In this document: positions 51,832-59,307 of the stretch, piece after piece | Position numbering within the stretch: position 1 is the first letter of the stretch | Layout of the letters: each line of letters starts with the position of its first letter | NCBI GenBank assembly: GCA_028281765.1 | Contig: JANQJF010000113.1 | Span: forward strand, 211,970 to 275,969 | Length of the DNA: 64,000 bases | Reading direction: 5' to 3' | From: Planctomycetota bacterium | GTDB taxonomy: Bacteria > Planctomycetota > UBA1135 > UBA2386 | The notes under the pieces: generated by a model | Told to the model about the DNA's origin: nothing | The model's input: only the letters and a program-made list of their open reading frames with translations | The model's database searches: none | Translations under genes and position numbers: made by a program

Positions 51832-52985
51832 TGGAAGATGTCCTTCACCTTCTCGAAGATGCCCTTCTTGCGCGACTGCTGGCTCTGACGCTCGCGTTCG
51901 CGGTCGTCGTACTGCTTCAGCAGCTCTTCTTGTTCGGGGGAGATCTTGGTCGGCACTTCGATCTGGATCTGCACGATCAGGCTGCCCTTGCCGTAGCCGT
52001 CCGCGCGCGGCAGTCCGTGGTTGCGCACGCGCAGGCGTGAGCCGGGCTGGGTGCCGGGCGGGATCTTCAGCACGACGGTCTCGCCGCTGATCGTCGGCAC
52101 TTCGACCGAGTCGCCGAGCACCGCTTGCCGGTAGCGGACCTTCGCCTGCGCGATCAGGTCGTCGCCGTGGCGCGTGAACACCTGGTGCGGCTCGACGTGG
52201 ATGACGACGACGAGGTCGCCGGGAGGACCACCGTCCTCGCCGGGCTCGCCCTGGCCGTTGATGCGCTCGACGTGGCCTTCTTCGATGCCGGCCGGGATCG
52301 AGATGTTGATCGGCGTCTTCGCGGGAACCTTGCCACGACCGCGGCACTTCGTGCACGGGTCGGAGATCACCTTGCCCTGGCCGCGGCAGTGCGGGCAGGT
52401 TTGGCGGATCGACAAGAAGCCCTGGTTGGCGACGACTTCGCCGTGGCCGCCGCAGGTGCCGCACGTCGTCGGCTCCGTGCCGGGCTTCGCGCCCGAGCCG
52501 CCGCAGTTCGTGCAGTTCTCGGGGCGTGCGACTTCGATGGTCTTCTTGACCCCGGTCGCGACCTCTTCGAGCGTGAGCTGAAGATCGACGCGCAGGCTCG
52601 CGCCACGACGTCGGCCGCCGCGTCCGCCGCCACCAAAGAACTGGCCGAAGAAGCCGCCGCCACCTCCGCCGCCACCGCCGCCGAACAAGTCGCCGAAGTG
52701 CGCGAAGATGTCTTCGAGGTTGGAGAACCCGGGACCACCACCGCCGGCCTGGCCGGCACCGACGCCGGCGTGGCCGAACTGGTCGTAGCGGGCTCGTTTA
52801 TCCTTGTCGGACAACACGGCGTAGGCCTCGGCCGCTTCCTTGAAGCGCGCTTCGGCCTCGGAGTCCCCGGGGTTGCGGTCGGGGTGGTTGTTCAGCGCGA
52901 TCTTGCGGTAGGACTTCTTGATCTCGTCGTCGCTCGCGGAGCGGTCGACGCCGAGCACCTCGTAGTAATCGCGCGGATTCGCCAT
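51828..52985 (-). CDS. dnaJ: Chaperone DnaJ
   Basis: A 385-residue type A J-protein. The J-domain has HPD at 34-36, followed by a long Gly/Phe region with poly-glycine and four CxxCxGxG zinc motifs (CTNCGGSG, CGTCGGHG, CPHCRGQG, CTKCRGRG), then two client-binding beta-domains. The Gly-rich linker is exceptionally glycine-heavy. It is followed by grpE in a translational overlap, the reverse of the common grpE-dnaK-dnaJ order. It lies 89 bases downstream of groEL1. Confidence 0.94.
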   Translation of the reverse strand: MANPRDYYEVLGVDRSASDDEIKKSYRKIALNNHPDRNPGDSEAEARFKEAAEAYAVLSDKDKRARYDQFGHAGVGAGQAGGGGPGFSNLEDIFAHFGDLFGGGGGGGGGGFFGQFFGGGGRGGRRRGASLRVDLQLTLEEVATGVKKTIEVARPENCTNCGGSGAKPGTEPTTCGTCGGHGEVVANQGFLSIRQTCPHCRGQGKVISDPCTKCRGRGKVPAKTPINISIPAGIEEGHVERINGQGEPGEDGGPPGDLVVVIHVEPHQVFTRHGDDLIAQAKVRYRQAVLGDSVEVPTISGETVVLKIPPGTQPGSRLRVRNHGLPRADGYGKGSLIVQIQIEVPTKISPEQEELLKQYDDRERERQSQQSRKKGIFEKVKDIFQ

Positions 52986-53074
52986 GTCATTCCCTTCGGC
53001 GTGATCGTGGTGGGCGCAGCAGGGAATCCCGCGCCGCCACGCCGGAGCGCCGCAGGATTCCGATCACCGCGCGG

Positions 53075-54679
53075 TCAGCTGACTGCGCCGGTGACTGCTT
53101 CGGTCTCTTCCTCGAGAGACGTGACCAGAGTATCGGTCGTCAGCATCAGGCCGGCAATGCTCGCGGCGTTCTGGATCGCCGTGCGCACGACCTTGGCCGG
53201 GTCGATGATGCCCGCTTCGAACATGTCGACCCACTCGCCGGTCAGCGCGTTGAAGCCGTTCGACTTCTTGGCTTCGAAGGCCTCGTCGACGATGACCGAC
53301 GCGTCTTCACCGGCGTTGTCGGCGATCTGGTGCAACGGCGCCTGGCACGCGCGCTGGACGATCTCGATGCCGAAGCGACGGTCGCCCTTCGCGCGGACGT
53401 TGTCGAGCTCCATGCTCGCACGCAGCAGCGCCATGCCGCCCCCGGCGACGACGCCCTCTTCGACGGCGGCGCGGGTCGCGTTCAGCGCGTCTTCGACGCG
53501 CTGCTTCTTCTGCTTCATGTCCGCTTCGGTCAACGCGCCGACGTGGATGACGGCGACGCCACCGGTCAGCTTCGCGAGACGCTCCTGGAGCTTCTCCTTG
53601 TCGTAGTCCGAGGTGGTCTTCTCGATCTGCGCGCGGATGCTGTCGGCGCGGGCCGTGATGTCGGCCTTCTTGCCGGCGCCTTCGACGATCGTCGTCGACT
53701 CCTTCGTCACGACGACCTTGCGCGCCGTGCCGAGGTGGTCGGGGGTGACGTTCTCGAGCGTCAGGCCGAGGTCTTCGGAGATGCACTGGCCCTTCGACAG
53801 GATCGCGATGTCTTCGAGGATCGCCTTGCGGCGGTCACCGAAGCCCGGAGCCTTGACGGCGCAGACGTTGAGGACGCCCTTGAGGCGGTTCACGACCAGC
53901 GTCGCGAGCGCTTCGGCTTCGATGTCCTCGGCGATGATCAGCAGCGGCTGACCCGTGCGCGAGACCTGCTCGAGGACGGGGATCAGGTCGCGAGCGTTCG
54001 AGACCTTCTTCTCGTAGATGAGGATCAGCGGGTTCTCGAACACCGTCTCCATCGACTTCGGGTCGGTGATGAAGTAGGGCGAGATGTAGCCCTTGTCGAA
54101 CTGCATGCCCTCGACGAACTCGAGCTCGGTCGTCGCGCCCTTGCCTTCTTCGACGGTGATCACGCCTTCCGGCCCGACCTTGTCGACGGCGTCGGCGAGG
54201 AGCTTGCCGATCTCGTTGTCGTTGTTCGCGGAGATCGAGCCGACCATCGCGATGCTCTTGCGGTCCTTGATCTTCTTGGACTGCGACTCGATCGACTCGA
54301 CGACGGCCTTGACGGCCTGGTCGATGCCGGCGCGCAGTTCCTGCGGGTTCATGCCCGCGGTCAGGTAGCGCTGACCTGTCGATAGGATCGCTTCGGCGAG
54401 CACGGTCGCGGTCGTCGTGCCGTCACCAGCGACGTCGTTGGTCTTGCTGGCGACTTCGCGCACGAGCTTGGCGCCCATGTTCTCGAACGGATCCTCGAGC
54501 TCGATCTCCTTGGCGACCGACACGCCGTCCTTCGTGACCATCGGGCCACCGAACGACTTCTCGATGATGACGTTCTTGCCGGCCGGGCCGAGCGTGACCT
54601 TGACCGCCTTCGCGAGCTTCTGAACGCCTTCGACGGCCTTACGCCGGGCGTTCTCGTCGAACATGATTTGCTTGGCCAT
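53075..54679 (-). CDS. groEL1: Chaperonin GroEL, paralogue 1
   Basis: A 534-residue 60-kDa chaperonin subunit. Canonical ATP-site and equatorial segments are present (VTLGPAGKNVIIEKSFGGPMVTKDGVSVAKEIEL, then AGDGTTTATVLAEAIL, then EEGVVAGGGMALLRA), and the apical domain is full length. It ends in EEETEAVTGAVS with no GGM repeat tail, unlike paralogue 2. It starts three bases after groES, so the pair forms the classical groES-groEL unit. Confidence 0.95.
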   Translation of the reverse strand: MAKQIMFDENARRKAVEGVQKLAKAVKVTLGPAGKNVIIEKSFGGPMVTKDGVSVAKEIELEDPFENMGAKLVREVASKTNDVAGDGTTTATVLAEAILSTGQRYLTAGMNPQELRAGIDQAVKAVVESIESQSKKIKDRKSIAMVGSISANNDNEIGKLLADAVDKVGPEGVITVEEGKGATTELEFVEGMQFDKGYISPYFITDPKSMETVFENPLILIYEKKVSNARDLIPVLEQVSRTGQPLLIIAEDIEAEALATLVVNRLKGVLNVCAVKAPGFGDRRKAILEDIAILSKGQCISEDLGLTLENVTPDHLGTARKVVVTKESTTIVEGAGKKADITARADSIRAQIEKTTSDYDKEKLQERLAKLTGGVAVIHVGALTEADMKQKKQRVEDALNATRAAVEEGVVAGGGMALLRASMELDNVRAKGDRRFGIEIVQRACQAPLHQIADNAGEDASVIVDEAFEAKKSNGFNALTGEWVDMFEAGIIDPAKVVRTAIQNAASIAGLMLTTDTLVTSLEEETEAVTGAVS

Positions 54680-54682
54680 CGA

Positions 54683-54976
54683 TCAGCCTCCCATCTTCGC
54701 GAGGATCTCGCTCTCTTTGAGGATCTTGTAGTCGTCGCCACCGACCTTGACGTCGGAGCCGGCGTACTTGCCGAAGAGGACGACATCGCCCTTCTTCACT
54801 TCGGGCTTCGCGCGCGAGCCGTCATCCATGAGGCGGCCTTCGCCGACTGCGGTGACCTTGCCCTGCTGCGGCTTTTCCCGCGCGCTATCCGGAAGAACGA
54901 TCCCGCCGCTGCTGACTTGCTCGGCGTCGAGAACCTTGAGGACGATGCGATCGTCGAGGGGACGAATGTTTGCCAT
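54683..54976 (-). CDS. groES: Co-chaperonin GroES
   Basis: A 97-residue GroES. The N-terminus IRPLDDRIVLKVLDAEQVSSGGIVLPDSAREKPQQG includes the mobile loop (EQVSSGGIVLP), and the C-terminus has KKGDVVLFGKYAG and LKESEILAKMGG. It sits between two groEL paralogues, immediately before groEL1 (three-base gap) and about 100 bases after groEL2. Confidence 0.94.
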   Translation of the reverse strand: MANIRPLDDRIVLKVLDAEQVSSGGIVLPDSAREKPQQGKVTAVGEGRLMDDGSRAKPEVKKGDVVLFGKYAGSDVKVGGDDYKILKESEILAKMGG

Positions 54977-55027
54977 GTCTGTGTATTCCGTCGTGTGAAT
55001 TCGTTTGTGAAGCACCCTCCGAGCCCT

Positions 55028-55075
55028 GCGCATGCGCATGCGCCTGCGCGTGCCCGGAGGCCGCGAAGCGGCCTC
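55028..55075 (-). promoter_or_regulatory. Intergenic hairpin and alternating-purine/pyrimidine tract between groEL2 and groES
   Basis: A perfect 8-bp stem (GAGGCCGC / GCGGCCTC) with a GAA loop on the + strand (55057-55075) overlaps the groEL2 stop codon. Next to it (55028-55054) is an alternating purine/pyrimidine run with repeated GCGCATGCGC, which is Z-DNA-prone and self-complementary. On the minus strand the hairpin follows groEL2 at once. It could reduce read-through or protect the groEL2 mRNA end and so set different groEL2 and groES-groEL1 levels. Confidence 0.5.
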
Positions 55076-56768
55076 AGAAGCCCATTCCCGGCATGCCACC
55101 CATGCCGCCCATGCCTCCCATGCCGCCCATACCACCCATGCCACCCATGCCGCCGGCAGCGGCGGCGGGATCGGCCTCCGGCGCCGGTTCCGGCACCGTG
55201 GTGATCACGCAATCGGTGGTGAGTAGCAGCGTCGAGACCGAGACCGCGTTCTGCAGCGCCGAGCGCGTGACCTTGGTCGGGTCGACGATGCCGGCTTCGA
55301 TCATGTCGCAGTACTCTTCGGCCAGTGCGTTGAAGCCGTGCTTGGCGCTCTTGTTCTTGAGCACGCGGCGCGCGACGACAGCGCCGTCGAGGCCTGCGTT
55401 CTCGGCGATCGTGCGGATCGGCATCTGCAGGGCCTTGAGCAGCACGTCCTTCGCGAACGCCTGGTCGCCCTTGAGCTTGACGTCCTCGAGGATGCGCGAC
55501 GCGCGCAGGAGCGCGGTACCGCCACCCGGCAGGATGCCTTCTTCGATCGCGGCGCGGGTCGCGTGCAGCGCGTCCTCGACGAGGGCCTTGCGCTCCTTCA
55601 TCTCAGTCTCGGTCTGCGCACCGACGCGGATCTCGGCGATGCCTCCGGCCATGCGCGCGAGGCGCTCCTGCAGCTTCTCCGTGTCGTAGTCCGACGTCGT
55701 GTTCTCGATCTCGCGGCGGATCTGGTCGCAGCGCGACTTGATCGCCTTCTCGTTGCCCTTGCCTTCGACGATCGTCGTGTTGTCGTTGTCGATGATGACC
55801 TTGCGGGCGGTGCCGAGCTGGTCGAGTTCGATCGCCTCGAGCTCCATGCCGAGATCCTTGAAGATCGCCTCGGCGCCCGTCAGGATCGCGATGTCCTGCA
55901 TCATGGCCTTGCGGCGGTCGCCGTAGCCCGGCGCCTTGACTGCGCAGACCTTGATCGTGCCGCGCAGCTTGTTGACGACGAGGGTTGCCAGCGCTTCGCC
56001 TTCGATGTCCTCGGCGATGATCAGCAGCTGCTTGTTGGCCTTCTTGAGCTTCTCGAGCAGCGGCAGCAGCTTGTGGACCGACGAGATCTTCTCTTCGTGG
56101 ACCAGCACGAGGCAGTTGCGCAGCTCGCAGGTCATCGAGTCGGCGTCGGTGACGAAGTGCGGCGACAGGAAGCCCCGGTCGAACTGCATGCCCTCGACGA
56201 TGTGGACGTCGGTGTCGGTGCTCTTGCCTTCTTCGACCGTGATCACGCCATCGTTGCCGACGCGCTTCATCGCGTCCGCGATGATCTTCCCGGTGACGGG
56301 GTCGTTGTTGCTCGCGATCGCGGCGACCTGCGTGACGGCGGTGGCGTCGGTGCCGGGCACCTTCTTCGCCATGCGGTGCAGCTCGTCGACGACCTTGTCG
56401 GTGCAGGTGCGGATGCCCTTGATCAGCTCGGCGTGGTTCACACCGGCGGTCAGGTACTTCATGCCCTCTTCGAGGATCGCGCGCGAGAGCAGCGTCGCGG
56501 TCGTCGTGCCGTCACCGGCGACATCGCTCGTCTTGCTCGCGGCTTCCTTGACGAGCTTGGCGCCCATGTTCTCGTAGGCGTCTTCGAGCTCGATCTCCTC
56601 GGCGACCGACACACCGTCCTTGGTGATCGTCGGACCGCCCCAGCCCTTGTCGAGAACGGCGTTTCGGCCGCGGGGACCTAGCGTCGAGATGACGGCCTTG
56701 GCAAGCTTTTGGACGCCGCGGAGGACCGACTCGCGGGCATCGGTCTCGAAAGTGAGTTGTTTGACCAT
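55074..56768 (-). CDS. groEL2: Chaperonin GroEL, paralogue 2 (GGM-tailed)
   Basis: A 564-residue chaperonin subunit with a long C-terminal GGM repeat tail, as in typical bacterial GroEL. The ATP site (VISTLGPRGRNAVLDKGWGGPTITKDGVSVAEEIEL, then AGDGTTTATLLSRAIL, then GILPGGGTALLRA) is intact. It is clearly diverged from paralogue 1 in the apical domain and in lacking the AGK of the first motif (PRGRN in place of PAGKN). It is first in the chaperone cluster, with a structured leader upstream. Confidence 0.95.
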   Translation of the reverse strand: MVKQLTFETDARESVLRGVQKLAKAVISTLGPRGRNAVLDKGWGGPTITKDGVSVAEEIELEDAYENMGAKLVKEAASKTSDVAGDGTTTATLLSRAILEEGMKYLTAGVNHAELIKGIRTCTDKVVDELHRMAKKVPGTDATAVTQVAAIASNNDPVTGKIIADAMKRVGNDGVITVEEGKSTDTDVHIVEGMQFDRGFLSPHFVTDADSMTCELRNCLVLVHEEKISSVHKLLPLLEKLKKANKQLLIIAEDIEGEALATLVVNKLRGTIKVCAVKAPGYGDRRKAMMQDIAILTGAEAIFKDLGMELEAIELDQLGTARKVIIDNDNTTIVEGKGNEKAIKSRCDQIRREIENTTSDYDTEKLQERLARMAGGIAEIRVGAQTETEMKERKALVEDALHATRAAIEEGILPGGGTALLRASRILEDVKLKGDQAFAKDVLLKALQMPIRTIAENAGLDGAVVARRVLKNKSAKHGFNALAEEYCDMIEAGIVDPTKVTRSALQNAVSVSTLLLTTDCVITTVPEPAPEADPAAAAGGMGGMGGMGGMGGMGGMGGMPGMGF

Positions 56769-56826
56769 TGGGCTCAGTGCACCCGGTTGTTCCGGGGGGA
56801 TTGGCTTGGAGTATTCGTCAGGGGTC

Positions 56827-56867
56827 GCCGGCGGATCGCCGGGACGACACCGGTGGCTGCCGCCGGC
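56827..56867 (-). promoter_or_regulatory. Hairpin in the groEL2 leader
   Basis: An 8-bp inverted repeat (GCCGGCGG at 56827-56834 / CCGCCGGC at 56860-56867) with a 25-base loop lies 59-99 bases upstream of the groEL2 start. No CIRCE element (TTAGCACTC-N9-GAGTGCTAA) is visible in the 270-base upstream region, so HrcA control is unlikely. The stem may be a leader structure; it is too GC-rich for a simple RNA thermometer. Confidence 0.35.
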
Positions 56868-57038
56868 TTAGCAAAGACGATGCCGAGTCGTTCCCCGAAC
56901 TGGAGTGCGGGCTGTAACCATCTGGAGCGAAACGAATTGAATCAGCAGTTGAGAAGCCTCCACGCATGCGAAGTGCCGCAGCGGCAGGGTGCTCCGCGAC
57001 AAAGTGGCAGGGGCGTCCGGCGATTCCTGCCGAATCTG

Positions 57039-58271
57039 GTGCCAAGCTGGCATGGTCGGCGCGCGGCCGTGTGCGCCGCGCTGCTGCTCGTTGGCTCGGC
57101 CGCGGCGCAGTCGATGCGGATCAGCACGGTGGACGGTCAGCAGCTCGCGGCGGAGGTGAAGGGCTTCGACGCGGGAAACGGCACGCTCTCGGCCGTGGTC
57201 GGTGGGGTGACCAAGTCCCTGTCGATCGGAAATCTCCTCGCCCTGCACGGCGGCGCGCCGACGCCGGGTGGGTCCGTCGAAGTGCACCTCGTCGGCGGTG
57301 AGCTCCTGCAGGGTGACCTGGTCGCCGGGGACGCCGACGGCGAGACGTTCGGCCTCCAGTCGCCGACGCTCGGCCGACTCTCGGTGCCGATCGATCGGCT
57401 CGAGGTGCTGATCTTCCGCGAGCGGGCTCGCGATGCGCGGCCGCAGGACTTCGCGATCCCGGAATCCGCCGACGCGGACGAGGCGCTGTTCCGCCGCGCG
57501 CGCCGCCTCGGGTTCCAGCAGGTGCTCGGTGGCATCCACCGGTTCCGCGAGAAGTCCATCCTGTTCGAGGTGGGGGACGGCGACGACGCGGTCGACGCCG
57601 AGGCCTTTCGCTACGAGGATCTCGTCGCGATCGCGCTGCGCGGCGGCGTCGCGCGCGAGACGCCGCCCGAGGCGATGCTGCTGACGCGCAGTGGCGACGT
57701 CGTCGGCGTCGATCTCGAAGGCTTCCGCGACGGCAAATTCCGCTTCGGTGTCGACGTCGCGACGCGTGAGTTCGAGCTCGCCCCGAACGACATCGCCGCG
57801 CTGACGTTCCTCGGCACCGGTCGCAAGTATCTGTCCGATCTCCCGGTCCTCGCGGCCGAGGAGAGGGCGTACTTCGAGGATGCCGAGGTGCTCCTGCCGT
57901 ACCGTCGCGACCGCAACGTCGGCGGTGGCTTTCTCGTCGCGGGCGGTTCGAGCTACCTCAAGGGCGTCGGCGCGCACAGCTACAGCAAACTGTCGTGGAA
58001 GGTGCCCGATGGCGTCGCGCACTTCCACGCGCTCGTCGGTCTCGGAGACGAGGTCGGCGATCTCGGACTGAAGGCCGACGTCGGTGTCACCGTGAAACTC
58101 GACGACGAGGTGCTGTTCTTCGATGACTCGATCGGCGCGGCGGACGGGGTGCAGAACCTCGGGCTGCTCGACGTGCGCCCGGGTGCGACGCTGACGCTCG
58201 AGGTGAAGTTCGGGCGCGGGTTGGATCTCGGGGATCGGGTCGGTTGGTTGGGGGCGGTGTTCCTGCAGTAG
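57039..58271 (+). CDS. Secreted NPCBM/NEW2-domain protein
   Basis: A 410-residue secreted protein (signal ending GSAAAQ). The C-terminal 140 residues are an NPCBM/NEW2 carbohydrate-binding-type domain (VGGGFLVAGGSSYLKGVGAHSYSKLSWKVPDGVAHFHALVGLGDEV), usually attached to glycosidases but here on a non-enzymatic protein. The N-terminal part is beta-rich and contains two IS-x-DG-QQL-like strand patterns. I chose the GTG at 57039, which gives a signal peptide with an HGRR n-region. It is divergent from groEL2, 270 bases away. Confidence 0.75.
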   Translation: MPSWHGRRAAVCAALLLVGSAAAQSMRISTVDGQQLAAEVKGFDAGNGTLSAVVGGVTKSLSIGNLLALHGGAPTPGGSVEVHLVGGELLQGDLVAGDADGETFGLQSPTLGRLSVPIDRLEVLIFRERARDARPQDFAIPESADADEALFRRARRLGFQQVLGGIHRFREKSILFEVGDGDDAVDAEAFRYEDLVAIALRGGVARETPPEAMLLTRSGDVVGVDLEGFRDGKFRFGVDVATREFELAPNDIAALTFLGTGRKYLSDLPVLAAEERAYFEDAEVLLPYRRDRNVGGGFLVAGGSSYLKGVGAHSYSKLSWKVPDGVAHFHALVGLGDEVGDLGLKADVGVTVKLDDEVLFFDDSIGAADGVQNLGLLDVRPGATLTLEVKFGRGLDLGDRVGWLGAVFLQ

Positions 58272-58297
58272 GGCCGCCCCTTCTCCGCGCTTCCTCC

Positions 58298-59164
58298 TCA
58301 GTGCGCCCCTCGAGCCCGCAACAGCTCCACGACCGCGTCGTGCCCACGCTCGAGTGCGCGCGACAGCGCCGTGCCGCCGCGCTTGTCCTTCGCGTTCACG
58401 TCGGCTCCCGCATCGAGCAGCTTCGTCGCGTTCTCGATTCGGCCCTTGCCCGCGGCGGCCATCAGCGGCGTCGTGCCGCGGTGGTTCCGGAAGTCCACGG
58501 GGTATCCCGCGGCGAGCAGATGCGCGACGACGCGGCGGCAGTCGTTGCGGGCCGACCAGAACAGCGCACCCTCGCCGTTCTTGTCGACGGCGTGCATGTC
58601 CGCGCCGCGTTCGATCAACGCCAGCGCGGCCTCGTCCTGGTCGGCGTCGAGCGCGGCGAGCAGTGGGGTCATCCCGCGCGCGCCCTTGCGCTCGAGGTCG
58701 GCGCCGTGCTTCCGCAGCGCGTCGATCAGGTCGATATGGCCGGCGATCGCGGCCGAGATCAGCGGCGTCTGCCGGTCGTCGTCGCGGGTGTCGACGTCGA
58801 GGCCTTCGGCGATTATCGCCTGCATCGCCGTGATGTCGTCGCGCGCGATCGCCGCGTTGAGCTTGCGCACGAGCTTCGGATCCCGCATCCGCGGCGTCTC
58901 GGAGTGGGGCGGTCGACCCGGGGAATCGGCGCGGCTCTCGAGTCGATCGATGCGCGCGACGAGGTCCGCCGGCACGCGTTCGACCGTATCGACGGCCTCC
59001 GCGCGCGCGGCCCGCTCTAGCGCATCGACGCGCTCTTCGAGATCGCGCCAGTCCTGCGTCGATCTCCCGGCGTCAGCGGGAGAAGGGGGAGGCGCGCCGA
59101 GCCAGTCGGCGAGCTGCCACGCGGCGAGCAGCGAGATCGCGATCCAGAGCAGCCGAGTTTGCAT
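58298..59164 (-). CDS. Ankyrin-repeat protein with N-terminal membrane anchor
   Basis: A 288-residue protein with an N-terminal helix (about 4-20), a coiled-coil-like segment (about 40-80) and at least five ankyrin repeats from about residue 100 (for example QTPLISAAIAGHIDLIDALRKHGAD and TTPLMAAAGKGRIENATKLLDAGADVNAKDKRG). A GAGGA ribosome-binding site six bases before the ATG at 59164 fixes that start over the ATGs at 59182 and 59179. Ankyrin repeats mediate protein binding; the partner is unknown. Confidence 0.82.
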   Translation of the reverse strand: MQTRLLWIAISLLAAWQLADWLGAPPPSPADAGRSTQDWRDLEERVDALERAARAEAVDTVERVPADLVARIDRLESRADSPGRPPHSETPRMRDPKLVRKLNAAIARDDITAMQAIIAEGLDVDTRDDDRQTPLISAAIAGHIDLIDALRKHGADLERKGARGMTPLLAALDADQDEAALALIERGADMHAVDKNGEGALFWSARNDCRRVVAHLLAAGYPVDFRNHRGTTPLMAAAGKGRIENATKLLDAGADVNAKDKRGGTALSRALERGHDAVVELLRARGAH

Positions 59165-59307
59165 TGCGTCCTCGCGCATCATTGTCCTCAGACCCCGATT
59201 GCTGGGCTTCGGTCAGCCTCGAAGAGAGGGGAATTATTTCTCGTAACGTCGAGCGGTGCGGTGGGCCTGCCCCGGGAAACCAAGCTTCCTTTCCCGGTGG
59301 ATTCCCA

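Noticed and set aside
56769..57038. A CIRCE-like half site (TTAGCAAAG) upstream of groEL2.
   Set aside because: Only six of nine bases of the left half match and the right half is absent.
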